Of a stretch of DNA of 64,000 bases, positions 8,530 through 16,557 are shown piece by piece; the stretch's first letter is position 1; each line of letters opens with the position of its first letter. Position numbers and translations under genes: made by a program. The notes under the pieces are model-generated. The model worked only from the letters and a program-made list of their open reading frames with translations, did not search any database and was not told the origin of the DNA. Origin of the DNA: Streptomyces sp. LX-29 (lineage in GTDB: Bacteria; Actinomycetota; Actinomycetes; Streptomycetales; Streptomycetaceae); NCBI RefSeq assembly GCF_029541745.1, contig NZ_CP089746.1, forward strand, positions 7,573,559 to 7,637,558, read 5' to 3'.

Positions 8530-8982
8530 ATGACCGCGCGTGTGGACAACTCCATCGTCATCCAGGCCCCGATCGACCTGATCTGGGACATCACCAACGA
8601 CGTCGAGTCCTGGCCGGAGCTGTTCAGCGACTACGCGGCCGCGGAGATCCTGGTCCGGGAGGGCAACACCACCCAGTTCCGGCTGACCCTGCACCCGGAC
8701 GACTGCGGCTCGTACTGGAGCTGGGTCTCCGAGCGCACCGTCGACCCCGCGACCCGCACCGTGCGCTCCCGTCGGGTCGAGACCGGTCCCTTCGAATCCA
8801 TGGCCAGCGTCTGGGAGTTCACGGAGGTCGGCAGCGGCACGCAGATGCGCTGGGTGGACGAGTTCCATCTGAAGGCCGAGGCCCCCGCCTCCGCCGAGGC
8901 GATGGCGGCGCACATCAACCGCAGCACCCAGCTGCAACTGCGGGGCATCCGCGACCGGATCGAGGCTCGGCTCGCCGACTGA
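8530..8982 (+). CDS. SRPBCC polyketide aromatase/cyclase (WhiE-VI-like)
   Basis: A 150-aa START/Bet v1-fold protein beginning TARVDNSIVIQAPIDLIWDI and containing ESWPELFSDY, very like single-domain aromatase/cyclases of spore-pigment and aromatic polyketide loci, which fold and dehydrate poly-beta-keto chains on the ACP. Start ATG 8530 has GGGGAG at a good distance; an in-frame GTG at 8521 overlaps the cupin stop and is an alternative. KS-alpha, KS-beta and ACP genes are absent from this window, so the enzyme must serve a distant cluster or be a remnant. It is convergent with the next gene, 23 bp away. Confidence 0.85.
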   Translation: MTARVDNSIVIQAPIDLIWDITNDVESWPELFSDYAAAEILVREGNTTQFRLTLHPDDCGSYWSWVSERTVDPATRTVRSRRVETGPFESMASVWEFTEVGSGTQMRWVDEFHLKAEAPASAEAMAAHINRSTQLQLRGIRDRIEARLAD

Positions 8983-9005
8983 CCGCTCGCCGTCCGGGCC
9001 CCGAC

Positions 9006-10451
9006 TCAGCCCACCTCGTCGCCCGCGTGGCTCCGCCGCACCGGCGGCAGGAAGTCGCGGACCGGCGTCCGGTGCCACCACGCGCCGGTGGCGCGCAGCT
9101 CGCTCCAGGTCGTGAAGCGGTAGAGGTAGACCCGGGCCCGGACGTAGGTCGGCGGGTTGCCGGGGAAGGGGCTGGAGCGCAGCAGTCTCAGCGTCGCCCG
9201 GTCGTTGTCCAGCAGCTTGCCGACCAGCGGCACGAACCATGATCTGGCGTAGGCGGGGGAGAGCGCGGCGAACCACATCAGCCAGTCCAGCCGCAGATGG
9301 TACGGGGCGAACTGGCGCGGCAGCCGGCGCACGTCCCCCGGCTTCCCCCTGAACTCGTACTCCCGCCACACGGTGTCCTGGGTGACCACGGCCTCGTCCG
9401 TGCCCTCGATCACCACCTCGAAGCGGCTGCGGCTGATGGAGCCGAAGGCCCCGTAGGCGTTGACCAGGTGCAGCGGGTTGAAGGAGTAGTTCATCAGCTG
9501 ATGGCCCGACAGCAGATTGCGGGCGGGCCAGTAGCTGAGCCACAGCGTGAAAGCGGTCACCGCCAGCACCAGTGCCGCGAACCACAGCGGGGCGGCGGGC
9601 GTCGACGGCGGCGCGGGCAGCGCCAACGCCTCGGCGGCGCGCCGGCCGTCGACCGCCGGCACCGCCAGCAGGATCGTCAGCCAGTTGAGCCAGGAGAAGT
9701 TGCCGGAGACCACCAGCCACAGCTGGGTGACGATGATCAGTCCGGCCGCCACACTCGCCACCGGCTGCGGGGTGAAGAGCAGCACGGGGAGGCCGAGCTG
9801 GGCGACGTGGTTGGCCGCGACCTCCACCCGGTGCAGCGGCCGGGGCAGGTGGTGGAAGAACCAGCTCAGCGGGCCGGGCATCGGCTGTGTCTCGTGGTGG
9901 TAGTAGAGGCAGGTCAGATCGCGCCAGCAGCGGTCCCCGCGCATCTTGATCAGCCCCGCGCCGAACTCGACCCGGAACAGCACCCAGCGCAGCAGCCACA
10001 GCACCAGCACCGGCGGGCCGGTCTCGTCGTTGCCGAGGAAGACGGCGAGGAAGCCCGCCTCCAGCAGCAGCGACTCCCAGCCGAAGCCGTACCACACCTG
10101 TCCGACGTTGACGATCGACAGGTACAGCGCCCACAGCACCGCCCACATGGCCATCGCCGCCCACAGCGGCACCGCGTCGGCCGCGCCCAGCAGCACCGCC
10201 GCCGCCAGCGCCGCACCCGACCAGGCGCAGCCGGCGAACAGCCGATCGGAGTAGCGGAGCTGGAAGAGGCTGGGGGCGCGGCGGAACGGCACCCGCTCCG
10301 TGAACTCCGGCACGGGCAACATGCCCCGCTCGCCGATCAGCGCCCGGAACTGGTTGCCGGCCACCACGAACGCCACCAGGTAGACGGCGGCCAGCCCGCG
10401 CTGGAAGACCAGCCGGCTCAGCCAGTAGTCGGCCGAGGTGAACCACTCCAT
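9006..10451 (-). CDS. Lipase maturation factor family membrane protein
   Basis: A 481-aa polytopic membrane protein related to eukaryotic LMF1/LMF2, which help homodimeric lipases fold in the ER; bacterial members have no settled function. Several hydrophobic spans fill residues 20-330. Family-typical blocks are present: YGFGWESLLLEAGFLAVFLG, RVEFGAGLIKMRGDRCWRDL, NYSFNPLHLVNAYGAFGSI and a C-terminal FVPLVGKLLDNDRATLRLL. ATG 10451 is the only sensible start. It lies downstream of the secreted hydrolase on the same strand with a 141-bp gap, so cotranscription is possible but not shown. Confidence 0.85.
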   Translation of the reverse strand: MEWFTSADYWLSRLVFQRGLAAVYLVAFVVAGNQFRALIGERGMLPVPEFTERVPFRRAPSLFQLRYSDRLFAGCAWSGAALAAAVLLGAADAVPLWAAMAMWAVLWALYLSIVNVGQVWYGFGWESLLLEAGFLAVFLGNDETGPPVLVLWLLRWVLFRVEFGAGLIKMRGDRCWRDLTCLYYHHETQPMPGPLSWFFHHLPRPLHRVEVAANHVAQLGLPVLLFTPQPVASVAAGLIIVTQLWLVVSGNFSWLNWLTILLAVPAVDGRRAAEALALPAPPSTPAAPLWFAALVLAVTAFTLWLSYWPARNLLSGHQLMNYSFNPLHLVNAYGAFGSISRSRFEVVIEGTDEAVVTQDTVWREYEFRGKPGDVRRLPRQFAPYHLRLDWLMWFAALSPAYARSWFVPLVGKLLDNDRATLRLLRSSPFPGNPPTYVRARVYLYRFTTWSELRATGAWWHRTPVRDFLPPVRRSHAGDEVG

Positions 10452-10592
10452 ACCGGCTGCTCCCTGCCCGTGTCCCCGCCTCGACGTGCGGCTATCCGTA
10501 CCACCTCGACCGCCGTCGGGTCGCCTGGTACGGCCGGCGGCCCGGCGCGTTCGCCCGGCAGGGGGATCCGCGGCCGAGGGCCGCCCACCGGG

Positions 10593-12101
10593 TCACGGCA
10601 GGCCGGCCCCCGCGCAGTGCACGTCCCGTGCCGGCACCGCCCCGTCGACCAGGTACGCGGCCACCGCCCCGTCCACGCAGGCGTCGCCCCGGCTGGCGAA
10701 GACGCCGTGGGAGTAGTCGTCGTGCAGGGTCACCAGCCGGGAGCCGGAGAGGGCGCGGCGCAGTCGATGGGCGCCCTCGACGGGGGTGACGGGATCGTGC
10801 TCGGAGGCGACCAGCAGGACCGGCGGGAGGTTCGGGCCGCCGAGTGGGGTGCGCGCGGCCGGCCGGTGCGGCCAGTAGGCGCACACGTCCGCCTCCAGCC
10901 CGGTCAACACCGGCAGCGGGTCCAGCCGGCGGAGCCGCCGCAGCTCGGGGAGGAGCCGGCCGGCCTTCGGCCCCGGCCCGTCCGCGCACTTGACCGTGCG
11001 GTTGGCGGCCTCGTACGTCCGGGAGTCCGGGCCGTCGAAGGGGACGCCGGGGCGCAGTCCGACCACCGTGCCCTCGCGGAGGTAGCCGCGCAGCCCCTCG
11101 CCGAACGGGGCCCAGCGCTCGGTGCGGCCCAGCGTCCGGTAGACGGCCCGGTCGAAGGCCGCCGCGCCGAAGCCGTCCACCGGCCGGGCGGTGAGTCCCG
11201 CCCGCGCCCGGGTGTACCCGGCGCGCACCTCGGCCGCCGTGTCGCCCAGGCCGAAGCGGTCGTGGTGCCGGGCCAGCCAGCCGAAGAGCCGGGCGCGCTG
11301 CGCCAGCAGGGCACGGGCCTGACGCAGGTCGAAGTCGTACCAGTCCTCCGGCCCGACGACGCTGTCCAGCACCATCCGGCCGGTGCGGTGCGGGTACCGG
11401 GCGGCGTAGGCGGCCCCCAGATAGCTGCCGTAGCTGACGCCGAGGAAGGACAGCTTCGGCTCGCCGAGGGCGGCGCGTATCGCCTCCATGTCGCGGGCGG
11501 TCTCACGGGTCGACAGATGCGGCAGTGCCCCGCCCACGCCGGCGGCGCAGTCGGCGGTCATGCGGCGCAGCGCGGCGAGGTGGGCGCGCTCGGCGGCCGG
11601 CCCACGGGGGACGGGGTCGGCGCCGGGGGCGTCGGCGGCGAACAGGCCGCCCATCGGGCCGCAGTCGGCGGGCGCGCTGCGCCCGGTGCCGCGCGGGTCG
11701 AAGCCGATGACGTCGTAGCCGCGGCGCACCCGTTCCGGCAGCTTGGCGCGCTTGGTCACGGCGTACGACAGTCCGGCCCCGCCCGGTCCTCCGGGGTTGA
11801 CCAGCAGGATCCCGCGCCGCTCGGCGGGCGTCCCGGAGGCCGGGACGCGGGAGACGGCGATGCCGAGGTGGCGGCCGTGCGGCCGGCGGTGGTCCAGCGG
11901 GACGCGCAGCGTGCCGCACTCGACGCGGTCCGGCGGGGCGGGGGCGGGGACGGAGGACGGGCAGGGGCCGAAGGCGATGCCGCCGGCGGTGGTGGCGTCG
12001 GCGGTGGTGGGGGCCGCGGCGGGGTGCGCGGCCGGGGGCAGCACGGTGGCGCACGCGGTCAGCGCGGCCAGCACGGCGGTGCGGCGAAGGGCGGGTGTCA
12101 C
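10593..12101 (-). CDS. Secreted alpha/beta hydrolase, tripeptidyl aminopeptidase (SlpD/E/TAP) type
   Basis: Exported serine hydrolase of 502 aa. An N-terminal signal peptide (TPALRRTAVLAALTACATVL) is followed by an alpha/beta hydrolase fold with oxyanion region VNPGGPGGAG, nucleophile elbow GVSYGS (Ser223), DPRGTGRS and a TAP-type C-terminal domain with the acid ASEHDPVTP and histidine DYSHGVF. The family cleaves N-terminal tripeptides or esters outside the cell. Start GTG 12101 gives a proper signal peptide. The Zur-type promoter of the divergent metallophore-like operon begins 40 bp upstream, so zinc might influence this gene too. Confidence 0.9.
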   Translation of the reverse strand: MTPALRRTAVLAALTACATVLPPAAHPAAAPTTADATTAGGIAFGPCPSSVPAPAPPDRVECGTLRVPLDHRRPHGRHLGIAVSRVPASGTPAERRGILLVNPGGPGGAGLSYAVTKRAKLPERVRRGYDVIGFDPRGTGRSAPADCGPMGGLFAADAPGADPVPRGPAAERAHLAALRRMTADCAAGVGGALPHLSTRETARDMEAIRAALGEPKLSFLGVSYGSYLGAAYAARYPHRTGRMVLDSVVGPEDWYDFDLRQARALLAQRARLFGWLARHHDRFGLGDTAAEVRAGYTRARAGLTARPVDGFGAAAFDRAVYRTLGRTERWAPFGEGLRGYLREGTVVGLRPGVPFDGPDSRTYEAANRTVKCADGPGPKAGRLLPELRRLRRLDPLPVLTGLEADVCAYWPHRPAARTPLGGPNLPPVLLVASEHDPVTPVEGAHRLRRALSGSRLVTLHDDYSHGVFASRGDACVDGAVAAYLVDGAVPARDVHCAGAGLP

Positions 12102-12140
12102 GGCGGAGCTCTCTCGATCGGACGTATGTCAGTCAGTCAG

Positions 12141-12169
12141 ATGACAATGAAAACGATTATCGATAACGT
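12141..12169 (+). promoter_or_regulatory. Core promoter with embedded Zur box, rightward operon
   Basis: ATGACA (12141-12146) and TAACGT (12164-12169) are separated by 17 bp, which fits a sigma-HrdB promoter. The spacer contains TGAAAACGATTATCG at 12148-12162, which matches 12 of 15 positions of the actinobacterial Zur consensus TGAAAATSATTTTCA. Zinc-loaded Zur bound there should block RNA polymerase. A TTATCGATAA palindrome at 12157-12166 overlaps it, and (TCAG)3 lies just upstream at 12129-12140. The first gene starts 135 bp downstream. Confidence 0.65.
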
Positions 12170-12303
12170 GGTGAGCGGTCAACCGCCGCCGTGACAGCGC
12201 CGTCGGTGCGCTCCGCCGCGCCCGGACGCGCCCGTCGCGCCCCGGCGGCGTCGCGGCCCCCACCGGGGCGCCGTCGACGGCCTCATCGAGACGAAGGAGA
12301 GAC

Positions 12304-13560
12304 GTGGGTCACCTGCTGATGGTCGAGAGCTGGGTCGGGTCGATGAGCAGACTGCTGCCGCGGGCGATCCGCGAGGGCGGCCACGAGTTCACCTTCCTCA
12401 CCCGCGATCTGCACCACTACCTGCGATCGGCCCCCGAGGGCACCGCCCACCCGCTGCTCGCGGCGCGCAACGTGCTGACCGCGGACACCAACGACCTCGA
12501 CGCGCTGCTGCCCCAGGTCGAACGGCTCCACCACGTGCTCGGCTTCGACGGCGTCCTCACCTCCTGCGACTACTACCTGCCGGCCGTCGCCCGCATCGCC
12601 GGCCATCTCGGGCTGCCCGGCCCCGCCCCCGCCGCCGTCGAGGCCGCCTGCCGCAAGGACGCCACCCGGCAGGCGCTCTCCGCCGCCGGCGTGCCCGGCC
12701 CCCGGTACGCGGTCTGCGACGACTGGGCCGGCACCGCCGCCTCCGCCCGCGAGATCGGCTACCCCCTCGTCCTCAAGCCCGTCGACCTGTGCGCCGGGAT
12801 GTACGTGCGGCGGGTGGACGACGAATCCGCGCTCTCCGCCGCCTACCGGGCCCTGGCCGACTTCCCGGTCAACGCGCGCGGCCAGCGGCGCTCCCCCCGG
12901 GTGCTGCTCGAAGAGCTCCTGGACGGGCCCGAGGTCAGCGTGGAGACCGTCTCCCACCGCGGCGCCACCCACGTCGTCGGCGTCACCGACAAGAGCGTCG
13001 GCGGCGCGCCCGCCTTCATCGAGACCGGCCACATGTTCCCCGCCGCGCTCGCCGCGGACGACGCGGCCGCCGCCGCGGACACGGCCCGCGCCGCCCTGGC
13101 CGCCCTCGGCCTGGACGACGTCGTCGCCCACACCGAGATCAAGCTCACCGCCGGCGGCCCGCGCGTGGTCGAGGTCAACCCCCGCCCCGCCGGCAACCGC
13201 ATCACCGAACTGGTCCGCCACGTCACCGGCGTCGACCTCGCCGCCGCCTGCGTGGAGGTGGCGCTCGGCCGCGCACCCGAACTGACGGTGCGGGACACCG
13301 GCGTCCACAGCGCCGCCATCGGCTTCCTGGTGCCCACCGCCGCCGGCGTGCTGGAGCGGATCGACGGCGCCGCGCACCTCGACGGCGCGCCCGGCGTCCT
13401 CGAAACCCAGCTCGCCCGCCCCGGCACCACCGTCACGGCTGCCGGCAGCAACAACGACTACCTGGGACACGTCATGGCCGCCGACGCCGCCGGAACCGGC
13501 GCCCGCGCCCGCGTCGCCGAACTGCTCGCCGGCGTGCGGCCGTGTGTGGTGAGCCGATGA
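12304..13560 (+). CDS. ATP-grasp ligase, first gene of putative metallophore operon
   Basis: A 418-aa ATP-grasp enzyme that should activate a carboxylate as acyl phosphate and join it to an amine. Visible motifs are CRKDATRQALSAAGVPGP, the nucleotide-binding YPLVLKPVDL, VLLEELLDGPEVSVE, and the metal-binding EVNPRPAGNRI near residues 288-298. It resembles amino-acid ligases such as BacD/LysX types more than biotin carboxylase. GTG 12304 follows AAGGAGA. Its stop overlaps the next start (ATGA). In this context it probably builds an amide bond in a small chelator; substrates cannot be told from sequence. Confidence 0.85.
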   Translation: MGHLLMVESWVGSMSRLLPRAIREGGHEFTFLTRDLHHYLRSAPEGTAHPLLAARNVLTADTNDLDALLPQVERLHHVLGFDGVLTSCDYYLPAVARIAGHLGLPGPAPAAVEAACRKDATRQALSAAGVPGPRYAVCDDWAGTAASAREIGYPLVLKPVDLCAGMYVRRVDDESALSAAYRALADFPVNARGQRRSPRVLLEELLDGPEVSVETVSHRGATHVVGVTDKSVGGAPAFIETGHMFPAALAADDAAAAADTARAALAALGLDDVVAHTEIKLTAGGPRVVEVNPRPAGNRITELVRHVTGVDLAAACVEVALGRAPELTVRDTGVHSAAIGFLVPTAAGVLERIDGAAHLDGAPGVLETQLARPGTTVTAAGSNNDYLGHVMAADAAGTGARARVAELLAGVRPCVVSR

Positions 13561-14366
13561 CCACCGCCTACGACGCGCTCGTGCGCCGCGTGCGGGCCGG
13601 CGAGCTGGGCCCCGACCCGCGCCGGCGGACCGTCTCCGTCGCCTTCACCACCAGCCAGGCCGTACGCCACGCGGGGCGCGCCGGCGGCTACCGCAACGAG
13701 GTGCTCAGCCTGCGCCTGGACGAGGCCGTCGGTTCCTGCGCCGTGGAGCCGGGCGCGCTCCGCGCGAGCGCCCTGGACGACTGCGTCGGCGCCGACGTCG
13801 CCACGCTGCTGGACCACCCGCTGCGGGCGGTGCGGGTCGCCGCCCTCGACGCGTACCTCATGCACGCCACCCCGCACAGCCGACCCGCCGGCGGGGCCCG
13901 CCCCTGGCCGCTGCCGGGCGGCGACTCGCTGCTCAAGTCGCGGGCCCGCGCCCGCGCCGTCACCGAGCTGCTCGACCTGGAGCCCGGCCGCACCGTGCTG
14001 GTCGTCGGCGTCGTCAACTCGCTGCTGGAGCGGCTGCGTTCGCGCGGCCTGGCGTACATCCCCTGCGACCTCAAGGGCGGCAGCACCGAGTGGGGCGAGC
14101 CCGTCGCCACCGACGCCACCGCCCACCTCGACGGCTGCGACGCCATCCTCGCCTCCGGCATGACGCTCGGCAACGACGGCTTCGAGACGCTGCGCGCCCA
14201 CGCCGCCCGGCACGACAAGCCCCTGGTGATGTTCGCGCAGACCGGCAGCGCCGTGCTGCCCCACTTCCTGGGGAACGGGGTCACCGCCGTGTGCGCCGAG
14301 CCCTACCCCTTCTTCTGGCTCGACGGCGGGCCGGGCTTCGTCTACCGCTACGGAGGCGCCCGATGA
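13557..14366 (+). CDS. DUF364/DUF4213-type Rossmann-like protein
   Basis: A 269-aa protein with an N-terminal DUF4213-like part (about 1-100) and a C-terminal Rossmann-like DUF364 domain (about 115-265) with VLVVGVVNSLLERL, CDAILASGMTLGNDGFE and PLVMFAQTGSAVLP. The family is described as a putative heavy-metal chelation domain, and its enzymatic role is unknown. It overlaps both neighbours by 4 bp, so it belongs to the operon. It may bind the chelator, a metal complex or a biosynthetic intermediate; that is inference. Confidence 0.78.
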   Translation: MTTAYDALVRRVRAGELGPDPRRRTVSVAFTTSQAVRHAGRAGGYRNEVLSLRLDEAVGSCAVEPGALRASALDDCVGADVATLLDHPLRAVRVAALDAYLMHATPHSRPAGGARPWPLPGGDSLLKSRARARAVTELLDLEPGRTVLVVGVVNSLLERLRSRGLAYIPCDLKGGSTEWGEPVATDATAHLDGCDAILASGMTLGNDGFETLRAHAARHDKPLVMFAQTGSAVLPHFLGNGVTAVCAEPYPFFWLDGGPGFVYRYGGAR

Positions 14367-15490
14367 CCGCGACCGCGCTCCGAGCCCCCACCGCCGACCC
14401 CGGGCTGCTCACCCTGCTGGGCCGCACCCCGCTCGCCCGCATCGGCTGCGACCTGCCCTGCCCCCAGCCCGGCTTCTTCGCCAAGCTCGAAGGGCTCGGC
14501 GCCGGCGGCATGAAGGCGCGGGCCGCCGTCTCCATGCTGCTCGGTGCCCGCGAGCGCGGCGAACTGCGCCCCGGCGCCCCGGTGGTGGAGTCCACCTCCG
14601 GCACCCTCGGCCTCGGGCTCGCCTTCGCCGGCCAGGCCCTCGGCCACCCGGTGGTGCTGGTCTGCGACGGTGAACTGGAGCCCGCCATGCGCCGCCTGCT
14701 GCGCGCCCACGGCGCCCGGCTGGAGCTCGTCGACCGCCCCGCCGCCGACGGCGGCTGGCAGGCCGCCCGGCTGGCCCGGCTGCGCGAGCTGCTGGCCGAC
14801 CTGCCCGGCGCCTACTGGCCCGACCAGTACAACAACCCCGACAACGCCGCCGGCTACGCCTCGCTCGCCGCCGAACTCGCCACCGCCCTGGACCACCTCG
14901 ACATCCTGGTGTGCAGCGTCGGCACCGGCGGCCACAGCGCCGGCGTCGTCGCCCCGCTGCGCCGCTACTGGCCCGCGCTGCGCCTCATCGGCGTGGACGC
15001 CACCGGCTCCACCATCTTCGGCCAGCCCGCCCGCGGCCGGCTGATGCGCGGCCTGGGCAGCAGCATCCACCCGCGCAACGTCGCCTACGAGGCGTTCGAC
15101 GAGGTGCACTGGGTCGGGCCGGCCGAGGCCGTCGACGCCTGCCGCCGGCTCGCCCGCGCCAGCTTCGTCAGCGGCGGCTGGAGCACCGGCGCCGCCGCCC
15201 TGGTCGCCGCCTGGGCCGCCCGCGTCCACCCCGGCGCCGTCGTCGCCACCGTCTTCCCCGACGGCCCGCACCGCTACCTCGGCACCGTCTACGACGAGGA
15301 CTACACCGCGGCCCACGGCGTCGACCCGGCCACCGCCGCCACCCGCCCCGTCGAGATCCCCCACCCCACCGCCGCCGAGGCCACCGGCTGGACCCGCTGC
15401 ACCACCGTCGTCGACCCGCTGGGCGACACCGGGCCGACGGCCGCCGCCCCGGCGCCCCGCCCCGTCCCCGCAGTGGAGGCCACCCCGTGA
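14363..15490 (+). CDS. PLP-dependent cysteine-synthase-like enzyme (SbnA-type)
   Basis: Fold-type II PLP enzyme of 375 aa. The Schiff-base lysine is K51 in GAGGMKARAAVSML. ESTSGTLGLGLA is the substrate-carboxylate loop and VGTGGHSAG the phosphate loop. Relatives exchange the beta substituent of activated serine for a nucleophile: CysK with sulfide, SbnA with glutamate on O-phosphoserine toward 2,3-diaminopropionate in staphyloferrin B. Here an amine nucleophile that yields a diaminopropionate-like unit is attractive, but no SbnB-like dehydrogenase is in the operon. The C-terminus is about 50 residues longer than CysK. Its start and stop overlap the flanking genes. Confidence 0.85.
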   Translation: MTATALRAPTADPGLLTLLGRTPLARIGCDLPCPQPGFFAKLEGLGAGGMKARAAVSMLLGARERGELRPGAPVVESTSGTLGLGLAFAGQALGHPVVLVCDGELEPAMRRLLRAHGARLELVDRPAADGGWQAARLARLRELLADLPGAYWPDQYNNPDNAAGYASLAAELATALDHLDILVCSVGTGGHSAGVVAPLRRYWPALRLIGVDATGSTIFGQPARGRLMRGLGSSIHPRNVAYEAFDEVHWVGPAEAVDACRRLARASFVSGGWSTGAAALVAAWAARVHPGAVVATVFPDGPHRYLGTVYDEDYTAAHGVDPATAATRPVEIPHPTAAEATGWTRCTTVVDPLGDTGPTAAAPAPRPVPAVEATP

Positions 15491-16557
15491 AGAGCACCCT
15501 GCGCACCGTACGCCTCCAGCTCGCCGAACCGCTGCGCATCTCCCGCTCCGTGATGACGGCGCGGGACGCCGTCTGGCTCTCCCTCGAACACCGCGGACTG
15601 CGCGGCCACGGCGAGGCCGTGGCCAGCGCCTACTTCGGCCTCGACGCCGCCACGATCGGGCGGCTGCTCACCGACGCCGGCGGCGCGCTGGCACGGTTCG
15701 CCGACCCCGAGAGCGCGCTGGCCGCCCAGCGCGCCGGGGAACTGCTCCCGGAGGGCACCCCGCCGGCCGTCGCCGCCGCCGTCGAGTCGGCGCTGCTGGA
15801 CCTCGTCGGCAAGCGCGCGGGGGCCGCGGTCCACCAACTGCTCGGCACCCTCACCCCGCCCGCCGCCGCGACCGCCCGCACCATCGGGATCACCGACCCG
15901 GAGCACGCCGCCGCGCAGGCCCGCCGGCTGGCCGCCGCCGGCTTCCGCCTGCTCAAGGTGAAGGCCGGCACGCCGGACCCGGAGGACGACCTGGCCCGGG
16001 TGGCCGCCGTCCGGCGCGCCGCCCCGGACCTCAGGCTGCTGCTCGACCCCAACGGCGCCTGGACCCCCACCGAGGCGCGGGAGCTCCTCCCGCGCTACGC
16101 CGACCTGGGCGTGGAGGCCGTGGAACAGCCCACCGCCCCCGGCGACCCCGAGGCCCTCGCCCGACTCGCCGAGGGCGCCCCCCTGCCCGTCATCGCCGAC
16201 GAGGACGCCGTCGGCTACGACGACGCCCGCCGGCTGGCCGGCCGGGTGCACGGCGTCAACGTCAAGCTCGCCAAGTGCGGCGGGGTGCACGCCGCGCTGC
16301 GCATCGCCGAACTGATCGCCGGCAGCGGCACCGCGCTGATGCTGGGCTGCCTCACCGCGAGCTCGCTGGGCATCGCCCCCGCCGTCCACCTCGCCGACCG
16401 CGCCCGCTGGGTCGACCTCGACGGCCATCTGCTGCTCGCCGGCGACCCGTGGAGCGGGATCGGCGGGGCGGACGGGACCGTGCGGGCGAGCGGCCGGGCC
16501 GGCCTCGGCGTACGACCGGACCACCAAGAAGGGCACTTCCGTGAAGACGTGGCGTGA
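15487..16557 (+). CDS. Enolase-superfamily dipeptide epimerase-like enzyme
   Basis: A 356-aa member of the muconate-cycloisomerase subgroup. All catalytic positions are visible: KxK general base (K157, K159), metal ligands D187 (LLLDPNGAW), E213 (AVEQP) and D238 (IADED), and the opposite-face lysine K263 (NVKLAKCGG). Relatives epimerise L-Ala-D/L-Glu and other dipeptides, or make o-succinylbenzoate. Next to an ATP-grasp ligase, a dipeptide or amino-acid-conjugate epimerase is the best guess. GTG 15487 overlaps the previous stop, and the 3' end overlaps the exporter gene by 17 bp. Confidence 0.85.
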   Translation: MKSTLRTVRLQLAEPLRISRSVMTARDAVWLSLEHRGLRGHGEAVASAYFGLDAATIGRLLTDAGGALARFADPESALAAQRAGELLPEGTPPAVAAAVESALLDLVGKRAGAAVHQLLGTLTPPAAATARTIGITDPEHAAAQARRLAAAGFRLLKVKAGTPDPEDDLARVAAVRRAAPDLRLLLDPNGAWTPTEARELLPRYADLGVEAVEQPTAPGDPEALARLAEGAPLPVIADEDAVGYDDARRLAGRVHGVNVKLAKCGGVHAALRIAELIAGSGTALMLGCLTASSLGIAPAVHLADRARWVDLDGHLLLAGDPWSGIGGADGTVRASGRAGLGVRPDHQEGHFREDVA

